From positions 24,119,289 to 24,183,288 of the forward strand of contig OY855906.1 in assembly GCA_963693305.1 (NCBI GenBank): a DNA stretch of 64,000 nucleotides, given 5' to 3'. The position numbers and the translations under genes are program-made. Source of the DNA: Meandrina meandrites. Taxonomy: Eukaryota; Cnidaria; Anthozoa; Scleractinia; Meandrinidae. Shown piece by piece: positions 25,094-37,505 of the stretch; position 1 is the first letter of the stretch, and every line of letters begins with the position of its first letter. The notes below the pieces were generated by a model. The model did no database searches. It had not been told where the DNA came from and was given only the letters and a program-made list of their open reading frames with translations.

Positions 25094-26337
25094 ATGAGCT
25101 TTTTAAAAGAGTGGTGCAAGAGATGACCATGTCTCGTCCCCCATTTACAACAGGCGTTTTCGCTTTTTCAAAACGTTTAGCCACACAATTGCTTTTTGCA
25201 CTCGAGGAACCTACCATTTCCTTTTTGAACAGCAGGTGAATCGTGTCTGAATATGTAAACCGCTGTCATATAATCTCAGGGGCGCACGAAAGTAAGAGTG
25301 CAGTTTATTTTCTGGGTGCCTTTCAGAAATCAACATCATAAATATTTTGCCGTGTAAATCAAGCGGGCCGTGACTAAAACTATCGGTCCGTGTGCCAAAA
25401 TTTAGGAGTGCCTGCCCAAAATCAGTATCGTGTAAATGTGCCTTGGGGTTTAATTTTACTCGGCCCCGTGCCTATACTAAATGCTGTTTGGAAGACATTT
25501 TCACAAAATATAATAATAATGTTCATAAATTGTCATGAAGTCATGATTTGCCATTCAGGGAAGGAGGTAGGGGACTTAGAAAATTGAATTTGCAGATGTG
25601 GGATTGTTGAATTCTTGGTTTAGCCAAGAAATAAAAGCAATGAACATACATTATTTTACACAGTCTGATGCACGGTTATGTTACGCCAGGTAGTATATGA
25701 AAATCCAGTTGGCTTGACCGCTATATATTTAAACGGGTCCCAACTTTTGAAGACCAGAGAAAACACTGGGAACGAATTGTGGCAGGTAATTTGTTTTGTC
25801 AGCAGAGCCCAAGAAGGCGATGAACTTACTTCAGTTAATAACTCTGTTACAGAGTCGTGGTGCACAAAGGTAAATTGTGGGCCGTCTAAATTGTCGGGCC
25901 GGAGGCCAAATCTACGCTATAAGCCAACGCTTGAAGCGACACGTTATCTACAACAGCTAGTTTATTTACGTTATTATTATCAGCCACGATCGGAAAGAAT
26001 TAACGTCGTGCATGTAATTATCACGACCCAGAAGTACATGGAAACATGAACAACTTATGACTACAACTTATAATTATTACGATAGCAATACCAACTGCGA
26101 GTCCACAGCTAAATAAACTGTTAGACTATAACAGTACAGCGTAACGAGGTTACGTTCAAGCTAGTTTACTTTATTCTTTACCTTTTATTAGTTACCTTTT
26201 ATTGCCATTTTATAATTATTTTTGGCTTTATTTAGTTAATAGGATAACTTTTATTCGCCACGTTTACTTAGAATAACGAAATCTTGAGATTCAAGTGATT
26301 TTGATGTCTGTTTGAATTATACAATAGAAAGACAATA
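25094..26337. other. Intergenic, no gene recognised
   Basis: One plus-strand frame of 123 codons (25678-26049) shows no recognisable motif. Nothing else stands out. Confidence 0.4.
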
Positions 26338-26567
26338 GAGAGGTTAAGCATGACGTTTACGGCAAACGGCAAACGGCAAAAATAATTCTGATTTTGCTCA
26401 CTTTTTCTTTAGCACTTAAATAAAGCCAGTCGAAAAATAGGAAAAAAATCCCTTAATCACAGTAAATGCAAACAATTTCACTAAATTGTACAAACGGCTA
26501 AAATCAGACACCAAAAGTTCGATTTTTGCCGTTTGCCGTTTGCCGTAAACGTCATGCTTAACCTCTC
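26338..26567. mobile_element. 230-bp MITE with about 45-bp perfect terminal inverted repeats and TA flanks
   Basis: GAGAGGTTAAGCATGACGTT continues into three tandem GGCAAAC words, and the same sequence is inverted at the right end (26524-26567). TA lies directly outside both ends, as expected of a TA target duplication. The centre is AT-rich and non-coding. Confidence 0.8.
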
Positions 26568-26947
26568 TAATGTTATAATATCGGTCTTGTAAAAACAAAA
26601 ATTAGGATTGAAGCAAAATGATCAGCTAGATTTGCGGCCAATCCGATTTTGGATTTCAGAAATCAGAAATCAGGACAATCCGTGAAACTATTTTGGATTT
26701 TAGTTTCCAGAAAGCAGCAAACAGCATATTCATGTCGGAAAATCCAGGCTGTAGAAACAGAAAATAAATAATTGAGCAACAACGAATCCTGAAACCAGAA
26801 AAGATGAAACAGAAACTAGAAAACAAATAAATTACCTGATTTTGCGGCCAAACCATGGCTTATTTAGAGAAATCGGAAATCAAGAATAACTCGCAATATA
26901 TTCCTGTAATTAATTTTGAAAAATCAGAAAACGGATATTTTTGTCAT

Positions 26948-27500
26948 CAGAAATCAGAAACCCGAAATCAGAAATCAGGAATCCGAAATCAGAAATCAGA
27001 AATCGGAAATCAGAAATCAGAAACCCGAAACCCGAAACCCGAAATCAGAAATCAGAAATCAGCAATCAGAAATCAGAAATCAGAAACCCGAAATCAGAAA
27101 CCCGAAATCAGAAACCCGAAATCAGAAATCAGAAATCAGAAATCAGAAATCAGAAATCAGAAACCCGAAATCAGAAATCAGAAACCCGAAATCAGAAATC
27201 AGAAATCAGAAATCGGAAGTCAGAAACCCGAAATCAGAAATCAGAAATCAGAAACCCGAAATCAGAAATCAGAAATCAGAAATCAGAAATCAGAAACCCG
27301 AAATCAGAAATCAGAAATCAGAAATCAGAAATCAGAAATCAGAAATCAGAAATCAGAAATCAGAAATCAGAAATCAGAAACCCGAAATCAGAAATCAGAA
27401 ATCAGAAATCAGAAACCCGAAATCAGAAATCAGAAATCAGAAACCCAAAATCAGAAATCAGAAATCAGAAATCAGAAACCTGAAACCTGAAATCAGAAAT
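26948..27500 (+). repeat. Heptamer satellite (GAAATCA)n with GAAACCC variants, left arm
   Basis: Dozens of copies of the 7-bp unit GAAATCA are interspersed with GAAACCC units. Since 7 is not a multiple of three and no stop arises, all three plus frames stay open, giving apparent NQKSEIR-type proteins that are not genes. The inverted counterpart lies at 29930-30265. Confidence 0.95.
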
Positions 27501-27684
27501 CCAAAACCCGTTGTAAGACGTAGGGAGTGGAGTGGGGTACTGGTGGGAGGGGAGGGGAGGGGAGGGGAGGGTTCTTGTAATGCGATGGTTTTCCAAGAGA
27601 AGAACTTCTTTCTTTGGGTCAGGAGTGGGGGCGGGTTTGTCGGGGACTTGCTAGATGGTAGAAAGAAAGCCGAAACTCGTTTGA

Positions 27685-27712
27685 TGGGGGGGGGGGGGGG
27701 GGGGGGTGGGGG
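27685..27712 (+). repeat. Poly(G) run
   Basis: A run of more than 20 G, interrupted once by T, in the left arm of the large inverted repeat. Its partner in the right arm is a shorter C-rich run near 29690. Confidence 0.9.
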
Positions 27713-29794
27713 TACATCGAAGCACTTTCCTAACAGTCCGTGGGAGATACAGGTTAAAAAGGTTAAAACAACCATAAAACCTTTGTTGCTGGGTAAACTT
27801 TACTTTGAAACCCTTCACCTTATTTGTCAATAAGGGCACTGGTGTTCAATTTCTCCATTATCTCAACAGCCGACATGACAACATCAAATTTACCACTGAA
27901 TTTGAACGGGAAACGGCAGGTCTTTTTCAGGGGTGAGGGGTGAGGGGTGAGGGGTGAGAATAAAGGATTCGGACGGTTAACAACTTCGGTAAGTTTAGTG
28001 ACGGTGTTTTCATTAGTTGTAATTATCTGCGATACCCGATAAAAAGACATAAGAATGTCAAGTGTCTAACCTGCCCATACATTACTACAAACAACAAACA
28101 TACAAACATACTTTATTCAAGAACGATGTGTTTAGCGTGCAATGAATCAAAATCATGATGAAATACAAACAACTTTACTGAGTAAGGCTTTACCTAAGGA
28201 CCTATATGGCCATACATTTTATGCTAATCATAATCTGTAAAGCTGTAGCTTGTGTTTACTTTATTTGCCTCTGTATATTTAGCTACGTAACTTAAGCTAA
28301 CTTAAGTTCAAAAATTAAAAATCGATTTAAACGGCATACAAAAGAATGAAAAGAAATAACGCAACAGCGGTAATACATGTAGTCCAGTTTGACTTAAAAT
28401 TCTATTATGTCAGTGATAGGGCCGAGTCAAATAAATTTTAAAATACTGTAAAATAAAGTTTGATTTTATTTCCCTGAATGTCTACAATACCGAAATATAA
28501 TATAATGGAATATCACAGTATCATATTAGGTCACAGTTGATGAAATCCAGCATTACAATAAAGGTCAGCCAAGGGTTCTGTCTAACGCACTAACGAAATC
28601 AGATATGGTAATTTGATTTTATTATTCGTTTCAGTAATGTGCTCTTGAAAAGGATAATGCAAAATTGAAACCGAAACATTTATATCCCTTTATCCCACCA
28701 CACAGGTTACATTGGCTCTTAAATGTAATTTATCGCCGAATATGAAATAAATTATTGTTTAAAATACAATAAATCACTGATATATCACTGATATGAACTC
28801 AATAAACACTTTTTTCGTACGTACAAATGTACATTTATTCCCACGCAATACTCGGTATAATCTTGTGTGAGCGCACGTGCCAGACACTGTAACTTTACAG
28901 TGCAGCACGAGCATACCGGTATGCACTATCGGTTCTTTTTTTTTTCACTTCTTCCGAGTTTTTTGTTTGTGTGTGTATATTTTTTAAGATCAAAAGTGGT
29001 TCGCATATTCAAGCCGTTATTAAAACCAGGAACATGGGACATTCCGGAACATAAAACTTGGGTGAGCATACCAGTAGTGAAATTAGCAAAGAAATCAATG
29101 CACAAAGTATTTAATGGCGAGAAAGGTGGGACGAAAAAAACTTTTTGCTGACTGGAAATGTAGCTATTACCGTCAATAATGTATATTCGTGGAAGTAAAT
29201 TTCAAGACAGCAAGGGACCCTCAACGATAACGCTGCTAATGTAGGATCTACAAGAGATTTAATTAATACAGTTACTATGTGAAAATTGGACTTTGCGAGA
29301 CACCAACACGACAAGAAGCGATAAAGCAGCGGCAGGTCTAATTCGGGTATTTCATTACAACTAATGAAAACACCATTACTAAACTTACCGAAGTTGTTAA
29401 CAGTCCGAATCCTTTATTCTCACCTCTCAACCCCCACCCTTTCACCCCTCGCCCCTCACCCCTCGCCCCTCACCCCTCACCCCTCAGTGGTAAATTTGAT
29501 GTTGTCATGTCGGCTGTTGAGATAACGGAGGAATTGAACAGCAGTGCCCCTATTGGCAAATACGGTGAAGCCGTTCCAAGGTAAAGTTTTACCTAGCAAC
29601 AAAGCTTTTATGGTTGTTTCAACCTTTTTTAACCTGTATCTCCCCTGACAGTTAGGAAAGTGCACCGATGTACCCCACCCCCTAACCCCAACCCCCCCCC
29701 CCTCCCCCTTATCAAACGAGTTTCGACAAACCCGCCCCCACCCCTGACCCAAAGAAAGAAGTTCTTCTCTTGGAAAACCATCGCATCACAAGCA

Positions 29795-29882
29795 CCGTCC
29801 CCTCCCCTCCCCTCCCCTCCCCTCCCCTCCCCTCCCCTCCCCTCCCCTCCCCTCCCCTCCCCTCCCCTCCCCTCCCCTCCCA
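29795..29882 (-). repeat. (GGGGA)n tract, right arm
   Basis: CCCCT is repeated about 17 times on the plus strand. The left arm has only about four GGGGA units near 27548, so the tract has expanded in one arm. The G-rich strand could form G-quadruplexes. Confidence 0.95.
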
Positions 29883-29929
29883 CCACCACCCCACTCCACT
29901 CCCTACGTCTTACTACGGGTTTTGGATTT

Positions 29930-30265
29930 CTGATTTCTGATTTCAGGTTTCAGGTTTCTGATTTCTGATTTCTGATTTCGGGTTTCTGATTTCGGGTTTC
30001 TGATTTCTGATTTCTGATTTCTGATTTCTGATTTCTGATTTCTGATTTCTGATTTCTGATTTCTGATTTCTGATTTCGGGTTTCTGATTTCTGATTTCGG
30101 GTTTCTGATTTCGGGTTTCTGATTTCTGATTTCTGATTGCTGATTTCTGATTTCTGATTTCAGGTTTCGGGTTTCGGGTTTCGGGTTTCTGATTTCTGAT
30201 TTCCGATTTCTGATTTCTGATTTCGGATTCCTGATTTCTGATTTCGGGTTTCTGATTTCTGATGA
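29930..30265 (-). repeat. Heptamer satellite, right arm
   Basis: TTTCTGA/TTTCGGG units, the reverse complement of the left-arm array but shorter (about 335 against 550 bp). Confidence 0.95.
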
Positions 30266-30589
30266 CAAAAATATCCGTTTTCTGATTTTTCAAAATTAAT
30301 TACAGGAATATATTGCGAGTTATTCTTGATTTCCGATTTCTCTAAATAAGCCATGGTTTGGCCGCAAAATCAGGTAATTTATTTGTTTTCTAGTTTCTGT
30401 TTCATCTTTTCTGGTTTCAGGATTCGTTGATGCTCAATTATTTATTTTCTGTTTCTACAGCCTGGATTTTCCGACATGAATATGCTGTTTGCTGCTTTCT
30501 GGAAACTAAAATCCAAAATAGTTTCACGGATTGTCCTGATTTCTGATTTCTGAAATCCAAAATCGGATTGGCCGCAAATCTAGCTGATC

Positions 30590-32989
30590 CTTCAGCCTTT
30601 TCTGCTTAAATCTACAATTTTAGCAAAAAGAAATGAATTAATTGGAGAGTGTGAAGAGTGGAGCCTGCCTAGAGGCAAGAAAACGGTTAACTGGGGACAC
30701 CTACTAATACTAGAGACTAATAGAGATTTAGTCTTACATAATATATTTGTAACAAAGTGTTAAAACCAATCAACACCTTACAAGCTAAACTAAGCGTATT
30801 AATGCCTATTCGTCTGTGGCTGGCCACATGTAAATGAAGTAAGCTTTTAATCAGATATTTACAAAGGAGGCAATTCATGAGCTGCTCATTAGTTGATCAC
30901 CGTTTGATTCTGGTGCGATAAAGCTGTGATGAAAATGTGTTTTCATGGACTTGCGGAAGTCACCCAAACCACCCCCTTGTTTGGTAAGTCTTAAATGCCT
31001 CCGACTGCTTTTTCAACGAAAATATAGAGTTGGCTTTTAAGGATTCGCTCTCTGAAATAAATAAAGTTTGGTGCTATGAATAAACATCAGGCGGCCACTA
31101 TTGGTTTTTGGTTAATGTTCGGTAAACAAGCTCTATTTATCAAAAGAAAATATCAATTAAAGATTAACTTCTCGTTTTTAGTGCAAGCATTGGTTCTGTA
31201 TCAGTCTTGGAGTTGCATTTACGATAAATAGCGTTTTCACCCGTCTATTACACGTTTGTAGATGCTAGAACTGAAACATGCAATAAAACATCTTCTCTAA
31301 TAACAGTGCGGTAACTATCAAAAGCCTCTTTTGTTTATATTTTCAAGGCCGGTTACAACCCGCTAAAACAATCTTTGACGGAATCCCAAACAGATAACAA
31401 AAATTAAAGAAAAAGATGGAAAAACTTTCATAGACCCTGTCGTTATTGATAACGGAACAGAAACACATTTATGTCGAATCTAGAGAAAATAAATTTGCGT
31501 TAATACTTTCCATAAAACACAACTATGATGGCTGAAGTTTGTTTTTCGTTCTAATTATTGAAATTGTTATTTTGATGTGTTGTAAACTAAACCACTAGGA
31601 AAGAAACATAACTATATATATTTCAATAAAACAGGCAATCAACCATTTAATCTTACATCACCATCTGCGACGCTAAACAGAGACAAAAGGCGGCTGTCTG
31701 TCAAGTCATATTCAGTCGAACAGTTGAAGACCCAGGGCAAGGTGCAACTTTGTGTCGGACAAGGTACGTTTGACCTAACTCTATACAATCCTTGATCATT
31801 TGAATAATTGTTTCATTTTAATTGGCCGCAGTGGTCAATCCTTTTGTGTTGGCCTTAGTTACTTGGGTGCCATTGATTGAAACAAAAGTAGAAAAGTGGG
31901 TACGTTATAGCAACTTTGATCCCTATTTAAGTTTCCCTTTTTAACTAAATTTTTTTAGTATCAGGGTAGAATATTAATATTGAGTCAGTGCGATTTGGAC
32001 CTTGGATACTTGTTTCAGTGCCAGCGACTGATCAGTTCTTATTTGGGATCAAATTTAAATCATCGATCCTTTCCTGAAAAATTCTCCAATACATTTATAA
32101 ATACTGATGTTCTCTTTTCAATTCGGTTTTGGCTTCTTCTTAAGGTAATAATAGCTTCAAACAAGATACGGATTTGTTACGAACCTTTCGCAAAAAGCGA
32201 ATTGAGGGAAGCAGATGATAAATAGATGGGCGACCTCTATTACATGAAAGATCTTGAGAGATTATTGAAAACAATGAGGTTATCACAGTTAACTCAGTTC
32301 AGAAGAATGGTTCGAGTAAAAACATATTTCTTTATGTTTAGAACATTTCCTCAATTTAAACATTTCGAACACATTTCTTTCACATAGCTTCCATTTCTTT
32401 GAACTAAGACGTAGCCAAACCAAAAAACAAATAAGAAGCTAAGTTAGAAATCAGTTAAGTTAGTAAGAAATGGTTAATCAGTCGTTGCATTAAGGTCGTT
32501 AAAATTTGAACACTTTGCCTGACTTTGTTTTGACATTTCGGTCATTCGATCGTTCACATTTTTCTGGTTGTTTTAATTTCTCACCAGCAGCTAAGAAGAA
32601 AATAAGAATATTAATAAAAATAAAGGTATTTTTGACACTGCCGTTCAACTGATTAATAACTAATCTGTTCAATAAAGGCCAAGGTTTGGTCTTTCGTTAG
32701 GCCAATTTTTGAGTGGTCTCAATATTAACCAAATGAACAGGAGTCAGCAATCGCTGTTCTAGACTGAAGTTCTGTTATAACCTAGCCTTTCAAGTTAGGT
32801 CATCTAGAAAAGATCCAATTTGACAAATACTTGTCAAGGAAACGAAAATAGCTCTCTCGATCCTTAATAACTTAGCCTTTTGCCTAAACTGTACATATCT
32901 AAACAACACTAGTTTTAAATGTGGTCATTAAAAATAATTAACTGAAATGATTTCATGTTAGATTCATTGAGAAATCAACCAGCCAAGAA
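30590..32989. other. Gene-free, AT-rich region upstream of the acidic protein gene
   Basis: No exon or clear repeat was recognised. The region presumably contains the promoter of the gene starting at 32990, but no convincing TATA box is visible at the expected distance. Confidence 0.4.
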
Positions 32990-34294
32990 ATGAAGAACCT
33001 GTTGATCGCGTTGGCTCTGATCGCCGTATTTGCTGCTGTGCAGTCCATGCCAGCTGGTAAGTGACTCGTGTTATCAAACAAAATACAAACTGGACCGTAC
33101 GTGATGGAGTTTGGGCGCAGACTTCAACTAGAAATATAGCGTTCAAACTCGGAAAATTAGCCCTGGGCCAATTCGGTGATAAAAAGACCTTTTTGCATGG
33201 GAGGGACTTTTAATCAGAAGGAATTTCGCGTTTCAAAAATCACGGCTTGGTACATATTTGGAAGGGACTTGAATATACGACTGCTGTGTGGTGACTAACA
33301 CTGCGGTAAACAAAACCATCTTCAAGCATGAACAAGTTCTATGGTCATTAGATGTCATAAAAAATCTCTCAAAATACAGAGATACTCTACATAAGGAGGA
33401 GGGGGAGTTTCTATTATTCGAATCAATGAAAGTCCACGAACATATTTTCGGGCGAGATATTATCAATAAAGTTTCCTCGTTACCGATTTGAGCGGGAGGG
33501 AATATTAATGAAATTTCATGGCACACCTGGCCCACTGTCTTAGATTTACCACTGTCGTCTCCTAGTGCACACCCGTCCGGATTAGACTCCGGCAGGGAAT
33601 ATTTGGTACTTGTTTTTTGGTTCTCTTGCCCTGCCCCAAGGTTTCAGTTTCTTTCGGGCACATCAGCTTCCCACCCTCCCCAAAACCAACATTTCTAAGC
33701 TCTATTTCGATCTAAAAAGGGATCCCGCATGAAAATCCGCTACGGTGGATGTGGCTTTACTCTCCAAAAAAAGTAATTTGTCACTTGTTTCAATGGCTCA
33801 CTCAACATTATCGATCTTATACCTAAAATGTGCTGCTATTAGATACCCAAGAAGCTAAGGCTCGTAACTACGTTCCAGAAAGCACCAATGCTACTGATCC
33901 AGCCGCGGCTGAACCATCTGAAGCTGAAAATGATCCAGCTCAGAGTGAAGCTGAACCTACTGCTGAGGAAGCCAGCAATGACAAGGAAGATGACACCAAG
34001 GAAGATGATGATTCAGCCGCCGCTGATGACAGCGACGATGATCTTGATGATGACAGTGTTGATGAGAACGATGAGGATGATGAAGATGACGAGGATGATG
34101 AGGATGATGAAGATGATGAGGATGATGAAGACGATGGTGATGATGAGGATGATGAGGATGATGGTGATGATGAGGATAATGGTGATGATGAGGATGATGG
34201 TGATGATGAAGACGATGGCGAGGATGAGGATGATGAAGATGATGGTGACGATGAAGATGATGGCGATGATGAAGATGATGGTGATGACGAGTAG
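32990..34294 (+). CDS. Secreted Asp/Glu-rich acidic protein, candidate skeletal matrix protein
   Basis: Exon 1 (32990-33056) encodes a 22-residue signal peptide, MKNLLIALALIAVFAAVQ then SMPA. Exon 2 (33843-34294) encodes the rest and ends in TAG. The splice is G|GTAAGT to ATTAG|AT, phase 1, intron 786 bp, total 172 residues. After the signal peptide comes a short mixed segment with one N-glycosylation sequon (NAT). A Pro/Ala/Glu-rich part follows, and the second half is almost purely Asp and Glu with repeated DDED and DDGDDE units ending at the stop. Such tails bind calcium with low affinity and high capacity. The layout resembles secreted acidic proteins and CARP-type proteins reported from coral skeleton. 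That assignment is by composition, since low-complexity sequence cannot prove orthology. A is at -3 of the ATG. A long His-rich frame on the other strand is a shadow of this repeat. Confidence 0.9.
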
Positions 34295-34438
34295 ATGTTG
34301 GTGGACTAGTTAGAATAAGTGACAAATGAACCATTCTAATACACAAAACAGTGTATGTGTATCATATTAGTACCTTTTCTGTGTGGAAGATCTCATTTCG
34401 TATAGTGCGTTGCATATGACTTTGACTTTGTTTAATTC

Positions 34439-34444
34439 AATAAA
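34439..34444 (+). terminator. Polyadenylation signal AATAAA of the acidic protein gene
   Basis: AATAAA lies 145 nt after the stop codon and is the first canonical signal downstream. Confidence 0.65.
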
Positions 34445-34608
34445 GAAGCGCTAATACACACTCGCCTTTGACTCGAACCTCTTCATTTATCGTTAAAATT
34501 AAAATTGCGTTTAATAATGCTGCTTTTCCCTAAGTATTCTGACAGGACTCGGCTATCCAAAGGGAACATTTGTTGACAAATTAACTATGCTATCCACTGT
34601 AATTCACT

Positions 34609-34766
34609 ATTTGAACGAACATTGGAACACTCTAAAATGGAAAATACATGTCGCATATTTTTTTCCGTTTGGCAGAAATCAGTGTTGATTTGAACGAACA
34701 TTGGAACACTCTAAAATGGAAAATACATGTCGCATATTTTTTTCCGTTTGGCAGAAATCAGTGTTG
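34609..34766 (+). repeat. Tandem duplication of 79 bp
   Basis: Two adjacent copies (34609-34687, 34688-34766) starting ATTTGAACGAACATTGG look identical by eye, so the duplication is recent or maintained. Confidence 0.95.
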
Positions 34767-34959
34767 AATTTGAAAAATTCCAGAAATATGAGAGATATCA
34801 TGAGATCGCGCCTACGCAACTCTTACGCTCACGATGCCCCACCCACCTCCCCAAGCTACAATCCAGGCCACCGGCCTGTCCTGGTTTTTAGCAACGATCT
34901 ATCGTCTAACACAAAGTTTTTCTTTTAAGGTATGCCCCAAATTCGCGCTCGGAATAGTA

Positions 34960-35135
34960 AAGTTGAATCCCGATAACTCGAACCTTCAAGGGAAATCGAT
35001 AAAGGTTCGAGTTATCGGGGGTTCGAGTTATCGAGGGTAAAATTAGTAAGAAAATTACCTGGAGGGGAATCGAAAAAGGTTCGAGTTAGCGGGAGGTTCG
35101 AGTTATCGAGGGTTCGAGTTATCGGGATTCAACTG
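34960..35135. mobile_element. 176-bp Tc1/mariner (pogo/Tigger-like) MITE
   Basis: The ends AAGTTGAATCCCGATAACTC (left, first base changed) and its inverse ending GGATTCAACTG (right) are flanked by TA. Internal TTCGAGTTA(T/G)CG units are repeated. The ends belong to the same type as those at 56811-57627. Confidence 0.75.
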
Positions 35136-35227
35136 TAGTTTTGGATGTGTTTTCCTGGCTAAATTTATTTCCAAATGTTGGAGGAGGCGCTACTACTGCT
35201 GCTAACGCCGATACGCTATGATCCAAT

Positions 35228-35730
35228 GTCTAATTATTTTTAGTAGAATTCTACCAGTACACTAATGCAAATGCTGCAATGTGATTGGCTGAGCTATTGA
35301 ACACTATCAGCCATTAGTGTGCAGTTGCCGAAGGTCGTCCACAAAATGCGACGTTTTTATCGTTTTTCCGAAGTTTTGGAAGGAAGTTTAAATGTAAATG
35401 GATAATAAAATTCCCGAGAAGACTAAAAGAAGGACATTAGCGGTTTCTTGACTTTAAAAGCTTGAAATTATTGAAAAACGGGTGCACGCGCGTAAACAAC
35501 TGCAAATTTACCAAGGACAATTCAATGCGTGCGATTTTAGTTAAAACGTTAAGTTCGATAATGCGTAAGAAAATAATTAGAAACCATTATTTGCGTTTAT
35601 TTCAGTCAGAATTCTACTAAAACAATTAGATTATTCGCTCTCAATTTCTATGAGGTGATAGTTGATTCGGCCTGCGGCCTCATCATTTATCACCTCATAG
35701 AAATCTCGAGCTCATAATCTAATTGTTAAA
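35228..35730. mobile_element. Inverted-repeat element with terminal hairpin
   Basis: CTAATTATTTTTAGTAGAATTCT (about 35229-35251) is inverted at about 35609-35632. Directly after it, 35621-35729 folds on itself (AACAATTAGATTA ... TAATCTAATTGTT, inner TCTATGAGGTGATA/TATCACCTCATAGA). Non-coding. Confidence 0.6.
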
Positions 35731-36062
35731 TAGTAGTTGGCGATCAGACGAAGGTACTAAAGGATGATTATGTTAAGGATAATTTGGAGTGATAAGTGAC
35801 GAGCCCAAAGTACATCTGTGTAGGAGGCTACATTCATATTATTTAAGAAAAAAAAAACAGTACCAGGTTTGGTTATTATCGGTTTCTGTTGTTGCTATTC
35901 GTAACTTATAATTAGTTGGACTCTTCACGTTCGTCTCAGTGTTGGTAAAATGAAAGCTTTGTCACTCCCGGCCTGCAATCCTTCTGCACTCTCACCCCAT
36001 TTTACATTGCCCTACATACATTCATCTTGTTTGTTAAATTATGCCGCATGTTATATTTAGCT

Positions 36063-36178
36063 CTTATTAACCGAGCAGGAGGTCTGTATGGGAGAATCTT
36101 GACCGAGGTCGTGAGGTCTGTACTCATGACCGAGGTCAAGATTCTCCCATACAGACCGACTAAGCTCGGTTAATAAGA
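36063..36178. mobile_element. Palindromic element, 116 bp
   Basis: CTTATTAACCGAGC and its inverse bound the element. Inner arms GGTCTGTATGGGAGAATCTT pair around a GAGGTC..GACC centre. Confidence 0.8.
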
Positions 36179-37023
36179 TGTTTATTATATGGCCAAACTA
36201 GAAAACTTTTCAGCTTAAAAATTCGCTTCGGTTCGCCGTACTCGCTGACATTTGGCTAGTGAACGACGATCACGGAAAAATTAGAAAAAGAGAAGGCCGA
36301 TATCATCGACAGGTATGTTTTCAACTTCTCTAGCCTCTTTAGTCGACTGATTAAATATTCTTACCTGTATTTTAGTCGCTTTTAATCGTGTTAAGTGCCT
36401 TTAACTTCTGACCTTGCAATTACCTCGCAAATTCGTTTCTAGCTGGTGTTTTGATTTCGTGTCTGTGAACTGAACAAAAATTTGCCAAAGTTTGCTCGTT
36501 CTTGTTAACTTCTTTCGCGTCAAGCTTTTGGTTCTTCCATTTATTACTTTTTAGCAGAAACAAGTCACCGTTTTTGCATTTTTGTTTGTTAACTTCTCAA
36601 CGTAAGTGCAACCGGTCTAGATGCTGGTCTAGATGGGAAAATCTAGACCGCGGTCAATATCGATTTTAGCCAATCAAATTCGCGAATTTGGTAGTTCCCA
36701 GTCCTTGTGAGACACGGCCATGTAATAATGTTATTTATTGTACGTTGCATGATAAAAGGTTGATAAGAGGAACTCACATATATCCCTATGTTGCCCATAT
36801 GTATTCGTATGTACCCGTATGCTCGGTGTGTTACCTGTATGTTGCTCGTAGTACTTGTGTGGTGTTTAGTCATGACCCTTTTTAAGGTGATGGGTAAACG
36901 TGAATTTGAGTGAAATTTTAAGAGGTTTAAAGAAGGGAGAGAAGAAAGAAAATAATTTTGGAACACCACCAGACAGTTGACCCCAACGGCGAGAGCACCC
37001 CAGGTTGTCAGGGGACTGTTTGC

Positions 37024-37505
37024 GTGTCCATCTACTATTTTTAACTTCAAATTCTAATTTTCAAATCACATTAAATCTTTAATATTTCTTATTTCTCCAA
37101 ACTTTACTAATACTTTGAGAAAAACTATCTCTTCCCAAACATCTCCAAAAATCGTCCAAAAAGTTTACAAAACACCGCTAAACATAGCTTTGTGAGATGA
37201 GCTGAGGGTTTTGGGAGTGCTTGAAACGGGAGCGAGATATTCGCATTAAACCCAAGTTAAGCGGTGGAAAACGGGCTTTAGGTGTACCCCCGCCTTAAGA
37301 ACGAGCTTGTCAAGAAATCCAAGAAGTTACCAACATCGAGCTAAAAAAATATCGAGAAATCCACAAGTTCAGTACGTCTGCCAGAATTATAAACGAAAAC
37401 AGTGATTTTATCACATTATATTACGAAAACAACCTTAGCATGGGTGTCCATCTACTAATTTTTAACTTCAAATTCTATTTTTAAAATCACATTAAATCTT
37501 TAATA
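37024..37505 (+). repeat. Direct repeat pair of about 62 bp, 420 bp apart
   Basis: GTGTCCATCTACTA followed by TTTTTAACTTCAAATTCTA and CACATTAAATCTTTAATAT occurs at 37024-37084 and 37443-37505. This could be a target of recombination or the ends of a small element. The sequence between shows no gene. Confidence 0.7.

Larger units (their letters stand above)
26620..30589. repeat. About 4-kb inverted repeat (arms about 1.4 and 1.25 kb)
   Basis: The left arm 26620-28040 is the reverse complement of the right arm 29341-30589. The outer edges are GATCAGCTAGATTTGCGGCC and its inverse. Landmarks paired in order are ATTTTGCGGCCAAACCATGG, a (GAAATCA)n satellite, GACGTAGGGAGTGGAGT, a GGGGA-rich tract, AGGTTAAAA.GGTT, a GGGTGAGGGGTGAG tract and GTTTTCATTAGTTGTAAT. 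The 1.3-kb centre (28041-29340) is unpaired and holds no gene I can support. Differences are mainly in satellite lengths. It may be a large fold-back transposon or an inverted segmental duplication. Confidence 0.85.

Noticed and set aside
25678..26049. 123-codon plus-strand frame
   Set aside because: No motif, signal peptide or coding-like context.
26855..27833. Long plus-strand frames of NQKSEIR type, and their inverse at 29903-30354
   Set aside because: Translation of a 7-bp satellite that is open in all frames. No start context or conserved part.
33957..34346. Minus-strand His-rich frame of 129 codons and a plus-strand Met-rich frame
   Set aside because: Shadows of the GAT/GAN repeat of the acidic protein exon, lacking a signal peptide and splice support.
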